48,166 nucleotides of DNA, from contig JAJYAC010000008.1 of assembly GCA_021779735.1 (NCBI GenBank), forward strand, positions 1 to 48,166, written 5' to 3'. Below, piece after piece: positions 34,589 through 42,923 of this stretch (positions within the stretch are counted from its first letter, which is position 1; each line of letters begins with the position of its first letter). Position numbers and translations under genes: made by a program. Origin of the DNA: Actinomycetes bacterium. GTDB taxonomy: Bacteria; Actinomycetota; Acidimicrobiia; Acidimicrobiales; RAAP-2. Below the pieces are notes generated by a model. It was not told the DNA's origin and ran no database searches. It saw nothing but the letters and a program-made list of their open reading frames with translations.

Positions 34589-35464
34589 TTAGGAGATTGC
34601 TCCGTTGAGCACCATCTTGGCGACGGGGATCGCACCCGCCTGGACTCCCCACGTGGTGAGAATCTTGTGGTAGGTGCCGTTGGCGACGAGAACCTTGAGG
34701 GCAGCCTGGAGGGCCAGCGCAAGGGCCTTGCCATTGGGGGTGTTGGCCGTCGCGATGCCGTAGGGCGCGACGTTCACCGCGTTGCCCACGAGCTTGAAGA
34801 GACCGTGGGACTGGGCCACGATGTAGCCGGCGACCTGGCTGTCAACAAAGCCCACCGCCGCCTGGCCCGAGGACACCGCGAGGTTGGCCGACGTCTGGGT
34901 TGCGAAGGTGCGAATCGTCAACTTCTTGCCCGCCGGACACGTCTTGGCTGTCGCCTGGGCGTCAGTCAACTCACTCGTGCCCGTCTCGACCGCCACCGTC
35001 AGGCCACAGAAGCTCTTGAGCCCCTTGAAGGTCACCTTCGAGCTCGACTTGGCGTAGACGCCCTCGCCGGCCTGGAAGTAGTCAACGAAGTTGTTGGTCT
35101 TCTCGCGGGCCTTGGAGTCGGTAAAGGACGAGTTGCCAATCTGGTAACGGCCCGACTTGATACCCGCGAGGATGTTGTCGAAGGTCACGCTGTTTTCGTG
35201 GATCTTCACACCGAGCGTCGCGGCGAGCGCGTTGATGAGATCGATGTCGAATCCGACCATCTTCGAGCCCTTCATGAACTCATCCGGCGGATACGTCGCG
35301 TCCGTCGCCACCTGGAGCGTGATGTGCTTGTAGGCGGCCGGCACCAACTTGGCCGCGGCCGCGTTCACCGTCGACGCCGCCCCGGCCGAGAGGCTGGAGG
35401 CGAGCACCAGCGTGCCGACCCCGCTCAACGCAAGCGCCGCGCGCACCCGTGATATTCCCTGCAT
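34589..35464 (-). CDS. Amino-acid-type substrate-binding protein (SBP family 3)
   Basis: 291 residues. A signal peptide is visible (about 1-30, ending ASSLSAGAAS) without a lipobox cysteine, so it is probably secreted or anchored by an uncleaved N terminus. Binding-protein motifs: LQVATDATYPPDEF, VGFDIDLINALAATLGVKI and SSFTDSKAREKTNNFVDYF; the arginine in the last usually contacts the ligand carboxylate. Two to three cysteines lie in the second half. Ligand unknown. ATG follows AAGGGG. Confidence 0.92.
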   Translation of the reverse strand: MQGISRVRAALALSGVGTLVLASSLSAGAASTVNAAAAKLVPAAYKHITLQVATDATYPPDEFMKGSKMVGFDIDLINALAATLGVKIHENSVTFDNILAGIKSGRYQIGNSSFTDSKAREKTNNFVDYFQAGEGVYAKSSSKVTFKGLKSFCGLTVAVETGTSELTDAQATAKTCPAGKKLTIRTFATQTSANLAVSSGQAAVGFVDSQVAGYIVAQSHGLFKLVGNAVNVAPYGIATANTPNGKALALALQAALKVLVANGTYHKILTTWGVQAGAIPVAKMVLNGAIS

Positions 35465-35562
35465 GCATTCCCCTTAAATCTGTCGTCGCCCGAGTTGGCG
35501 AGAGAGTTCCATTGTTACCAGATATCAGACGAAATCACTGCTCAGGGCCCGAAAGACGCCCG

Positions 35563-36498
35563 TCAGTCCACCTGGCCGACCAGATTCTCGAGATACTGGG
35601 CCAAATCGTCGACGATGGCGAGGGCTTCGGGCACGAGCCCACCCAGGCGTAAGAATCCGTGCAGCATCCCGTCGGCCTCGAGCAGTTCCACGGGCACGCC
35701 AAAGTGCTCGAGAAGACCCGCGTAGGCGACGGCCTCGTCACGCAACGGATCGCACTCGGCGACGACGATGATCGCGGGGGGAACGCCCGCCAGGTCACGG
35801 CTCAAGAGGGGCGACACGCGCTCGTCACTCGGGTCCGCGCTCGTCCCCAGGTACTGCTCGTAGTCGTAGCGCAGGTGATCGACGTCGAGCAAGAAGCCCG
35901 AGTGGTACACGTGACTCGAGTCGGTCAGCAACGACGGGCCCATCGTGGGATAGAGGAGGACCTGGGCCGCGACTTCCACGGGCGTCGCGCGCAGCTGTGC
36001 GAGCGCGACGGTGGCGAGCGTCGCGCCCGCCGAGTCACCCATCACCACGAGAGAGCAGTCGTCGCTCGCGTACTCGCGACGTTGGCCGGCGACGGTTTCG
36101 ATGGCCTCGCGCACGTCGTCGAGACCGGCGGGAAAGGGGTGTTCGGGCGCGAGGCGGTACTCGATCGCGAGATAGCGCATCTTCGTGTCGGCGGCCAAAC
36201 GCCGACACAGGCCGTCGTGGGTGTCGAGGTCGCCGGCGACGAAACTGCCGCCGTGTACGTAGAGCACGAGACCTCGCGCGTCGTCACCGTGAGGCACGTA
36301 GAGCCGCGCTGAGAGTACGCGCCCGGGAAGCTCGAGCCGCAGGTCGCGCACCGAGGCCATCGCCTCGGGCGCCGGCCACATCCAGTCGGCCTGCTCGCGA
36401 TACTGACGACGTCGTTCGTCGGGGGCGAGACTCGAGGGATGCGCCCGGGGGTGCTCCTTGGCCGCGAGAACGTACGGCTCCATTGAGGGATGTACCAC
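35563..36498 (-). CDS. Alpha/beta hydrolase, HSL-type esterase
   Basis: 311 residues. Oxyanion motif YVHGGSFVAGDL, nucleophile elbow VVMGDSAGATLA, then AECDPLRDEAVAYA with the acid and MLHGFLRLGG with the catalytic histidine. Hydrolyses short or medium acyl esters; substrate unknown. GTG at 36496-36498 is set by AAGGAGG five bases upstream, and a TATTCT -10-like box precedes that; the frame further upstream is not needed. Confidence 0.9.
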   Translation of the reverse strand: MVHPSMEPYVLAAKEHPRAHPSSLAPDERRRQYREQADWMWPAPEAMASVRDLRLELPGRVLSARLYVPHGDDARGLVLYVHGGSFVAGDLDTHDGLCRRLAADTKMRYLAIEYRLAPEHPFPAGLDDVREAIETVAGQRREYASDDCSLVVMGDSAGATLATVALAQLRATPVEVAAQVLLYPTMGPSLLTDSSHVYHSGFLLDVDHLRYDYEQYLGTSADPSDERVSPLLSRDLAGVPPAIIVVAECDPLRDEAVAYAGLLEHFGVPVELLEADGMLHGFLRLGGLVPEALAIVDDLAQYLENLVGQVD

Positions 36499-36580
36499 GC
36501 GAACCTCCTTAGCAAAAGAATACGCAGGCGGGTCGTCGCGGCCGGGGTCGCTGACGGTGGTCACAACTATCGATAGAGAG

Positions 36581-36616
36581 CGAAGTCCCGGTTCCGTGGT
36601 GGGAACCGGGACTTCG
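36581..36616 (-). terminator. Strong hairpin terminator downstream of tRNA-Gly
   Basis: A perfect 15-base-pair stem (36581-36595 with 36602-36616) around a six-base loop, followed on the minus strand by CTCTCTAT. It begins three bases after the tRNA CCA end and would stop the tRNA transcript before the esterase gene. Confidence 0.8.
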
Positions 36617-36619
36617 CCC

Positions 36620-36695
36620 TGGAGCGGACGACCGGGCTCGAACCGGCGACCTCGACCTTGGCAAGGTCGCGCTCTACCAACTGAGCTACGTCCGC
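36620..36695 (-). tRNA. tRNA-Gly (GCC anticodon)
   Basis: 76 bases with the CCA encoded. Acceptor GCGGACG pairs with CGTCCGC; D arm GCTCAGTTGGTAGAGC; anticodon stem CGACC/GGTCG with loop TTGCCAA, anticodon GCC; T arm GCCGGTTCGAGCCCGGT. Followed by a strong terminator. Confidence 0.97.
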
Positions 36696-36704
36696 GTCGC
36701 GTCC

Positions 36705-36710
36705 AGTGTA
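36705..36710 (-). promoter_or_regulatory. -10 element of tRNA-Gly
   Basis: TACACT on the minus strand, nine bases before the mature tRNA 5' end. No clear -35 hexamer. Confidence 0.45.
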
Positions 36711-36733
36711 GCCGACGCGCTCACCAGAATCGC

Positions 36734-37168
36734 CTAACGACCCGAACTACCAAAACCACCGTCGCCGCGGTGGCTCTCCGGTAACTCCTCAACCACGCGA
36801 TACGTCACGGGCGTCACGGCGAGGACTACGAGCTGGGCGATCCGGTCCCCCGGCGACACGTCGTAGTCACTTGAGGGATCGAGATTGACGAGTGCCACCC
36901 GCACCTCGCCGCGGTAGCCGCTGTCTATGAGTCCCGGCGCGTTCACGCAGGTCACCCCGTGGCGCGAGGCGAGTCCACTGCGCGGCAGGACGAATCCGCC
37001 GTAGCCCTCGGGGATGGCCACGGCGAGGCCGGTACCCACCAGGGCGCGTCCACCACCAGCTGAGAGGTGCGCCGCCTCCACGGCGACCAAGTCCCAGCCC
37101 GCGTCACCGTGGTAGGCCGTGTCGGGAACTACGGCCCGGGGATGGACACGGGCAATGAGGATTTCCAT
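36734..37168 (-). CDS. dut: Deoxyuridine triphosphatase (dUTPase)
   Basis: 144 residues, trimeric dUTPase. All five motifs are present: HGDAGWDLVA (1), LPRSGLASRHG (2), GLIDSGYRGEVRV (3, with the catalytic Asp), PGDRIAQLVV (4) and GDGGFGSSGR (5, the mobile C-terminal arm). Removes dUTP and supplies dUMP. Leaderless start; divergent from orn. Confidence 0.96.
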   Translation of the reverse strand: MEILIARVHPRAVVPDTAYHGDAGWDLVAVEAAHLSAGGGRALVGTGLAVAIPEGYGGFVLPRSGLASRHGVTCVNAPGLIDSGYRGEVRVALVNLDPSSDYDVSPGDRIAQLVVLAVTPVTYRVVEELPESHRGDGGFGSSGR

Positions 37169-37180
37169 GGGCGCACCCTA
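37169..37180 (-). promoter_or_regulatory. Leaderless -10 element of dut
   Basis: On the minus strand TAGGGT (complement of 37175-37180), six bases, then ATG at 37166-37168. Confidence 0.65.
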
Positions 37181-37200
37181 GTGCCCGCCGCCACGTTCAC

Positions 37201-37212
37201 TAGTGTCGAAGT
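37201..37212 (+). promoter_or_regulatory. Leaderless -10 element of orn
   Basis: TAGTGT at 37201-37206, six bases, then GTG at 37213. The divergent dut -10 is only 20 bases away. Confidence 0.65.
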
Positions 37213-37761
37213 GTGCTCGCCTGGATGGACCTAGAAATGACCGGCCTCGAGCCCGAACGCCACGTCATCGTCGAGATTGCCACTCTCATCACTGACGACC
37301 ACCTCAACGTCATTGCCGAGGGGCCCGATCTCGTGATCCACGCGAGTGAGGACGAACTGGCGCAGATGGGCGACTTCGTGACCGAGATGCACACCTCTTC
37401 GGGTCTTCTCGAAGCCATCCGGGCCTCGAGCGTAAGCATCGCGGAGGCAGAGGCGCGCACGCTCGCGTTCTTGCGCGAGTACATCAGCGAGGAGCGCAGC
37501 GTCCCGTTGTGCGGCAACTCCATTGGCACCGACCGCCGCTTCCTCCAGCAGTACATGCCGACGCTCGAGTCGTTCTTTCACTACCGCAACGTCGACGTGT
37601 CGACAATTAAGGAATTGGCCAAACGCTGGCAGCCCGAAGTGCTCGCCGCGCGCCCCGAGAAGACTTCGAATCACCGCGCCCTCGACGACATCCGCGAGTC
37701 GCTCGCGGAGTTGATTCACTACCGGGACACTCTGTTCTCGCCCGGCGCTTCGAAGCCGTGA
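37213..37761 (+). CDS. orn: Oligoribonuclease
   Basis: 182 residues, DEDDh exonuclease that finishes RNA decay by degrading 2-5-mers and also pGpG. Exo I LAWMDLEMTGL with D and E, EIATLITDDHLNVIAEGPDL, Exo II CGNSIGTDRRFLQQY and Exo III NHRALDDIRESL with the histidine and aspartate are complete. GTG start; overlaps the following acyl-CoA synthetase as GTGA. Confidence 0.96.
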   Translation: MLAWMDLEMTGLEPERHVIVEIATLITDDHLNVIAEGPDLVIHASEDELAQMGDFVTEMHTSSGLLEAIRASSVSIAEAEARTLAFLREYISEERSVPLCGNSIGTDRRFLQQYMPTLESFFHYRNVDVSTIKELAKRWQPEVLAARPEKTSNHRALDDIRESLAELIHYRDTLFSPGASKP

Positions 37762-39488
37762 GTCAGGACGCCCTCTCACTGGCCGCCGCCACCGCGGCCC
37801 TGACGGCCCCGGGCCAGATGTTCGAGACCGAAGAGCTCGTCCTCGACGGCGTTGCCATGACGGTCTGGAAGCACGCCGCGCGCAACCTTGGTCAGATCCT
37901 CGAGCTCTCTCGCGCGCACGCGGACAGTGACTTCCTCGTCTACGAGGACCAGCGCGTCACCTTCTCCGAGCACTACCTCGTCGTCGCGAACTTGGCCGCG
38001 CGACTACGCGACGTCGGCGTCGCACCCGGCGACCGAGTCGCGATCGCGGCGCGCAATCTTCCCCAGTGGGTCGAGGCGTTTTGGGCGACGATCGCCGTCG
38101 GTGGAGTCAGCGTGCCTCTCAACGCGTGGTGGACGACCGACGAACTGCTCTACGGACTCACCGATAGCGGGGCGCACATCGCGTTCGTGGACGAAGAACG
38201 CCTGGAGCGGCTGATGCCCGTTCTCGACGACCTCAGCGAGCTCTCGACGTTGATCGTCTTCAGCCTGGATCCGTCCAATCGCGAGCCGCTCGCCACCCAC
38301 GGCCGCGTCTCCGTCGTGCGCTTCGAAGAGTTTCTCGGCGCGCTCGATCCGCTCGCGAGCGTTCCCCCTCTCGCGGTCGAGCCCGACGACATCGCGACGA
38401 TCTTCTACACCTCGGGCACGACGGGCCAGCCCAAGGGTGCGGTCGGCACCCATCGCAACATCATCACGAATCTCATGAACCTCTTCTTCATCGGCCAACG
38501 CGCGACGCTGCGCTTTGGCGAGAGTGGCGAACGTCGTCAGAACGCCAGTTTGCTCAACATTCCCCTCTTTCACGCGACGGGCTGCCTCGCGACCATGGTG
38601 GTGAACACCGCCGCGGGTGGCAAGCTGGTCATGACTCACCACTTCGACCCGGGCCAGGCGCTCAGTCTCATCGAGAGCGAGAGCCTCACGATGATCGGCG
38701 GTGTGCCGACGATTGTCATGCAACTGCTCGACCACCCCGACTTCTCGCGCTTTGACACGACGAGCGTGCGCAACATTTCCTACGGCGGGGCTCCCGCACC
38801 GCCCGACTTGGTGCGACGCATTCGCGAGGCCTTCCCCCAAGCCCAGCCCGGCAATGGCTACGGCCTCACCGAGACGTCAGCGGCCATCGCACTCAACACC
38901 GGACCTGACTACGTCGAGCGTCCGGCGAGTTGCGGACCGGCGGTACCGGTGTGTGACGTCGCCATCGTGCCCGAGGACTTCGAGGGCGACGAACCTGATC
39001 CCACGTTTATCGGTCGCGTGGGAGAACGGGGAGAACTCTGGGTGAGGGGCCCTAACGTCTCGGCGGGCTACTGGGGAAAGCCCGCCGAATCGCGGCGAAC
39101 GTTCACCCGCGGCTGGCTACACACCGGCGACATCGCCCGCCTGGACGAGGACGGCTTCATTTACATCTTGGATCGCGCCAAGGACATGATTATTCGCGGC
39201 GGCGAGAACGTCTACTCCGTCATCGTCGAAGCGGCCCTCTTCGAGCACCCCGACGTCGCCGAGTGCGCGGTCATTGGTGTCGCCCACCCGACGCTCGGCG
39301 AAGAGGTGGCCGCGGTGGTCGTCTTGCGCGAGGGCCGGCGCGTCGACGCTGAAGATCTCGCGCGCCACGTCGCGCACCGACTCGCGAAGTTCGAAGTGCC
39401 CACGCGCTTCTACTTCCGCGCGGCCCCCCTGCCGCGGAATCCTCAGGGCAAGGTTCTCAAGCGCGAACTACGCGACAGTCTCCTCTAG
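37758..39488 (+). CDS. Acyl-CoA synthetase (AMP-forming, class I adenylating enzyme)
   Basis: 576 residues. Phosphate loop IFYTSGTTGQPKGAVGTHRN, NGYGLTETSAAI, adenylate motif GWLHTGDIARLDEDGFIYIL, hinge RAKDMIIRGGENVY and C-terminal PRNPQGKVLKRELR with the catalytic lysine. Activates a carboxylic acid, probably a fatty or aromatic acid, to its CoA thioester; chain length cannot be read. Coupled to orn by a GTGA overlap, which is not a functional pairing I recognise. Confidence 0.92.
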   Translation: MSQDALSLAAATAALTAPGQMFETEELVLDGVAMTVWKHAARNLGQILELSRAHADSDFLVYEDQRVTFSEHYLVVANLAARLRDVGVAPGDRVAIAARNLPQWVEAFWATIAVGGVSVPLNAWWTTDELLYGLTDSGAHIAFVDEERLERLMPVLDDLSELSTLIVFSLDPSNREPLATHGRVSVVRFEEFLGALDPLASVPPLAVEPDDIATIFYTSGTTGQPKGAVGTHRNIITNLMNLFFIGQRATLRFGESGERRQNASLLNIPLFHATGCLATMVVNTAAGGKLVMTHHFDPGQALSLIESESLTMIGGVPTIVMQLLDHPDFSRFDTTSVRNISYGGAPAPPDLVRRIREAFPQAQPGNGYGLTETSAAIALNTGPDYVERPASCGPAVPVCDVAIVPEDFEGDEPDPTFIGRVGERGELWVRGPNVSAGYWGKPAESRRTFTRGWLHTGDIARLDEDGFIYILDRAKDMIIRGGENVYSVIVEAALFEHPDVAECAVIGVAHPTLGEEVAAVVVLREGRRVDAEDLARHVAHRLAKFEVPTRFYFRAAPLPRNPQGKVLKRELRDSLL

Positions 39489-39500
39489 TAACCCCTAGAG
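39483..39500. other. Short inverted repeat spanning two convergent stop codons
   Basis: CTCTAG, six bases, CTAGAG: each arm contains one stop codon (synthetase on plus, aldo/keto reductase on minus). Six base pairs without a T-run, so only a weak candidate for a two-way terminator. Confidence 0.3.
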
Positions 39501-40334
39501 AGTCGCGGCCTCGATCGTCTCGAGGTCCTGGGCGCTGAGCGTGAGACGCGCGGCCGCCATGTTCTCTTCGAGGTGGGCCACATTCGAGGTACCCGGAATC
39601 GGCATCACGACCGGCGAACGCTGCAACAGCCAGGCGAGCGACACCTGGGCGGAGGTCGCTCCCAGTCGCGTCGCCACGTCGTCGAGCGCGCCACCGGGAC
39701 GCGCGAGCGCTCCGGCGGCCACCGGGAACCACGGGATGAATCCGATCCCCTCGGCCTCGCAGTAGTCCACGACGTCGTCGCCGCTGCGGCGCGAGAGGTT
39801 GTAGAGGTTCTGCACCGTTGAGATCTCCACGATCGAACGCGCCGCTCGAATCTCGTTCACGTTCACTTCGGACAGACCGACCGCTCGGACCTTTCCTTCG
39901 TCCAACAGGTCTTTGAGCAGGCCGAACTGGTCTTCGGGCGCCACCGCCGGATCGATGCGGTGCAGCTGAAAGAGGTCGAGGGACTCCACACCCAAGCGAC
40001 GCAGCGACATCTCACACTCCTGTCGCAAGTACTCGGGCTTTCCACAGGGCGACCACTTGTCGGGTCCCGTTCGAAGGAACCCTGCCTTGGTCGCCACGCG
40101 CACCTCCCCGTAGGGGGCGAGGGCCTGCGCGATCAACTCCTCCGACACCGCCGGCCCGTAGGAGTCGGCGGTGTCGATGAAGTTGACTCCGAGGGCGACC
40201 GCGCGACGTAAGACGTCAAGGGCCCCGGCGCGATCCGCCGGATAGCCCCAGACGCCGGGACCCGTGATGCGCATCGCGCCAAAGCCCAGACGATTGACCG
40301 TCTGGCCCGCGTACGTGAAGGTCGTCGTCGTCAC
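39495..40334 (-). CDS. Aldo/keto reductase
   Basis: 279 residues from GTG at 40332-40334. NADPH-dependent TIM barrel: [26 protein letters not shown] with the catalytic Asp and Tyr, [10 protein letters not shown] with the Lys, [11 protein letters not shown] with the His, and [16 protein letters not shown] for NADPH. Substrate unknown. The upstream in-frame extension overlaps the peroxiredoxin gene and is not needed; the start lies seven bases after that stop, so they form an operon. Confidence 0.92.
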   Translation of the reverse strand: MTTTTFTYAGQTVNRLGFGAMRITGPGVWGYPADRAGALDVLRRAVALGVNFIDTADSYGPAVSEELIAQALAPYGEVRVATKAGFLRTGPDKWSPCGKPEYLRQECEMSLRRLGVESLDLFQLHRIDPAVAPEDQFGLLKDLLDEGKVRAVGLSEVNVNEIRAARSIVEISTVQNLYNLSRRSGDDVVDYCEAEGIGFIPWFPVAAGALARPGGALDDVATRLGATSAQVSLAWLLQRSPVVMPIPGTSNVAHLEENMAAARLTLSAQDLETIEAATL

Positions 40335-40341
40335 TGGTGAT

Positions 40342-40977
40342 CTACTTGTTGGGCTGAGGGGTGAGGCGCAGGTAGTCCTTGAGCTTGCGAAAGCCCTTCG
40401 GGAACTTCGTCTTGGCCTCTTCGTCACTCACGGAGTTAGCGATGATGACGTCGTCGCCGTCTTTCCAGTTGACCGGCGTCGCGACGGTGTAGGCGGCGCT
40501 CAGCTGCAGGGAGTCGAGCACGCGCAAGATCTCGTCAATGTTGCGACCCGTGGACGCCGGGTACGTGAGGGTCAACTTGACCTTCTTGTCGGGTCCGATG
40601 ATGAAGACGCTACGCACCGTCAGCGTGTCATTCGCGTTGGGGTGAATCATGTCGTAGAGGTCGGCCACCTTGTGATTCTCGTCGCCGATCAGGGGAAAGT
40701 TCAGCGCCGTACCCTGGGTCTCGGCGATGTCACCCTTCCACTTGTCGTGGCTGGTGACGTCGTCAACCGACAGGCCAATGATCTTGGTGTTGCGTGCGTC
40801 GAAGTCGCCCTTGCGGGCGGCAAATCCGCCGAGCTCCGTGGTGCACACCGGGGTGAAGTCCTTGGGGTGTGAGAAGAGAATGCCCCAACTGTCGCCCAGC
40901 CACTGGTGGAACGAGATGGGGCCCTCCGTCGTCTCCGCCGTGAAGTCGGGCGCAACGTCGCCGAGATGGATCGCCAT
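40342..40977 (-). CDS. 1-Cys peroxiredoxin (Prx6/AhpE-like)
   Basis: 211 residues. Peroxidatic C45 in [16 protein letters not shown] is the only cysteine, so it is a 1-Cys enzyme needing an external reductant. The long C-terminal domain with [17 protein letters not shown] matches the Prx6 group. Reduces peroxides. ATG with AAAGGAG; an AT-rich palindrome lies 75-101 bases upstream. Confidence 0.94.
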   Translation of the reverse strand: MAIHLGDVAPDFTAETTEGPISFHQWLGDSWGILFSHPKDFTPVCTTELGGFAARKGDFDARNTKIIGLSVDDVTSHDKWKGDIAETQGTALNFPLIGDENHKVADLYDMIHPNANDTLTVRSVFIIGPDKKVKLTLTYPASTGRNIDEILRVLDSLQLSAAYTVATPVNWKDGDDVIIANSVSDEEAKTKFPKGFRKLKDYLRLTPQPNK

Positions 40978-41051
40978 GGTGATCTCCTTTGCGGCCCGTC
41001 CCCTGACCGGCCTCGCGTGGCCATGTTAATGACGGTGATGAGGAGTGTTGC

Positions 41052-41078
41052 AATTCCCTACTTGATTTATAGGAAATT
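41052..41078. promoter_or_regulatory. Candidate operator: AT-rich palindrome between peroxiredoxin and HAD genes
   Basis: Arms AATTCCCTA (41052-41060) and TAGGAAATT (41070-41078) match at eight of nine positions around a nine-base centre. It overlaps a TATAAAT-like box facing the peroxiredoxin gene and stands out in a GC-rich sequence. Its binding protein is unknown; a redox regulator such as the Rrf2 or Fur-family proteins of this window is a guess. Confidence 0.5.
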
Positions 41079-41110
41079 CTCAGGCACCCGCGGCCTGTGA
41101 GACTAGGAAG

Positions 41111-41797
41111 ATGACTACCACCGCGACCGTCGCCGCCTTCGACCTCGACGGCACACTCACCGAAGGCGGCAGCGTCTTTGAGTGGCTCGGCCACGTCGCG
41201 GGACACCGACAGACCTACCTGGCCGCCACGCGTCTCGCGATTCCCTTGGTGATCGGCGGCCTGCGCAGTGGCCCCTACGCCGACCGCGCGAAGGAACGGC
41301 TCTTTCGTGCCCTGCTCACGGGTCGAAGCGAAGCCGACGTGACCGACGAGTCGCGACTCTTCGCCCACGCCCACCTCGAGGCGAAGATTCGACCACTCAC
41401 CCACGATCGCCTGCGATGGCATCTGGGCCAGGGCCACGACGTGGTGATCGTCTCGGCCTCGCCCGAGCTGTACGTGCGCGTGGTGGCCGAAGAAGTGCGC
41501 GCCCACGGCGCGCTGGGCACGCGGCTCGCCGTTGATCCCCTGGGGCAACTCTCCGGGGGATATCTCGGCCACAACTGCCGCGGCGAGGAGAAGATGCGCC
41601 GACTCGACGAGTGGATTCGCGCTCGACACGGTGACGCTGCGGTAACGATCTACGCCTACGGCAACTCACGCGGCGACCGACGAATGCTGCGCGGAGCGAC
41701 GTTCCCCTTTGACGTGGGGCATCTGGGCGCGCTCGGCGCGCTGCGTCACTTCCCGCGCTTGCGCGAGGCAGTACCTACTGACGAACCGCCGGCGTGA
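41111..41797 (+). CDS. HAD-superfamily subclass IB phosphatase
   Basis: 228 residues. Motif I FDLDGTLTEGG with the nucleophilic Asp, motif II VIVSASPELY, and motif IV YGNSRGDRRML. The helical cap after motif I matches SerB-like and lysophosphatidic-acid phosphatase-like HAD-IB proteins; substrate unknown. Ends 23 bases inside the convergent ABC ATPase gene. Confidence 0.88.
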   Translation: MTTTATVAAFDLDGTLTEGGSVFEWLGHVAGHRQTYLAATRLAIPLVIGGLRSGPYADRAKERLFRALLTGRSEADVTDESRLFAHAHLEAKIRPLTHDRLRWHLGQGHDVVIVSASPELYVRVVAEEVRAHGALGTRLAVDPLGQLSGGYLGHNCRGEEKMRRLDEWIRARHGDAAVTIYAYGNSRGDRRMLRGATFPFDVGHLGALGALRHFPRLREAVPTDEPPA

Positions 41798-42923
41798 GTT
41801 CGATGACGCCGCTCGCGCGTCCATCGTAGGCAACCTGCAGCGTCGCCGCCTGTTCGCGCCACGCGAGCACACTGCCACCGGGGCGATCGACCAGTCCGAG
41901 ATTGACCTCGTAGACGCCGTCGAGCAGTGGCACGTCGATGAGGTCTAAGCCAAATCGATTGGGTCCGGGCACCAAACTCACCGGCGTCGCCTGAGCGTCA
42001 CTGCGACTCACCAGCAGTCCTCCTCGAGTGAAGACCTCCATCAGGAGGTACCCGCTGAGCGCGCGCTCGCTCGTCACGTCGACGTCGACGTGCATAGACG
42101 CACCGTGACGAACCTGGAACGATCCCGTGGGCGAGGTCACCGCGTCGATGTGCACGTCGTGCGCGTCGTGCGCCCCCTCGGGGGCGGCGGCGTCGCCGAG
42201 CAAGTGCTCACGAAACACGCGCAACGAGTCGGCGACGGGCCCATCGGCGATCAGTTCCCCCCCGTCGAGAACGACCGCCCGATCACAGATGGCGCGCACT
42301 TGGTCCGCCTGGTGAGTGACGAAGAGAATGGATCGGCCCTCACGTTGAAAGTGACGGATGCGATCTATGCACTTGGCTTGGAAGCGCTCGTCGCCCACCG
42401 CGAGGACTTCGTCCACTACGAGGATGTCGGGATTCACGTTGACCGCCACCGCGAAGGCTAGGCGCACGTACATGCCACTCGAGTAGAACTTGACCTGGGT
42501 ATCGATGAACTGTTCGAGTTCGCTGAAGGCCACGACGTCATCGAAGATCGCGTCAACCATGCGCCGAGAGAACCCGAGCATCGATCCGTAGAGATAGACG
42601 TTGTCGCGCCCCGAGAGCTCGTGCTGAAAGCCCGCGCCGAGTTCGAGGAGCGCCGCAAGGCTTCCACGAAGGCGAATCTCACCCGACGTGGGCTGGAGCA
42701 CACCACAGATCGTCTTGAGCAGGGTCGACTTTCCAGAGCCGTTGCGTCCAAGGATGCCGACGGTTTCGCCGTCGGAGACGGTGAAGTTCACGTGCGAGAG
42801 CGCGCGGAACACCTCCGTCGAACCCGAGCGCGGGTGCAGGATCCTCTCCTTGAGCGACTGGTGGCGCTCGTGGTGGATCTTGAACTGCTTGGAGACGTCC
42901 TCGACTTCGATGACGTTGACCAT
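41775..42923 (-). CDS. Polysaccharide/teichoic-acid ABC exporter ATPase (Wzt type)
   Basis: 382 residues. ATPase domain about 1-245: Walker [14 protein letters not shown], signature YSSGMYVRLAFAVA, Walker B ILVVDEVLAVGD. The C-terminal domain of about 135 residues resembles the Wzt carbohydrate-binding beta-sandwich of O-antigen exporters. ATG at 42921-42923 overlaps the permease stop (TAATG); the frame upstream is inside that gene. Confidence 0.9.
   Translation of the reverse strand: MVNVIEVEDVSKQFKIHHERHQSLKERILHPRSGSTEVFRALSHVNFTVSDGETVGILGRNGSGKSTLLKTICGVLQPTSGEIRLRGSLAALLELGAGFQHELSGRDNVYLYGSMLGFSRRMVDAIFDDVVAFSELEQFIDTQVKFYSSGMYVRLAFAVAVNVNPDILVVDEVLAVGDERFQAKCIDRIRHFQREGRSILFVTHQADQVRAICDRAVVLDGGELIADGPVADSLRVFREHLLGDAAAPEGAHDAHDVHIDAVTSPTGSFQVRHGASMHVDVDVTSERALSGYLLMEVFTRGGLLVSRSDAQATPVSLVPGPNRFGLDLIDVPLLDGVYEVNLGLVDRPGGSVLAWREQAATLQVAYDGRASGVIELTPAVRQ

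Noticed and set aside
33962..35452. A 496-codon plus-strand open frame opposite the importer permease and binding-protein genes
   Set aside because: Its translation is Arg/His/Glu/Val-rich without any domain, and it is the mirror of two well-supported minus-strand genes; long antisense frames are expected at this GC content.
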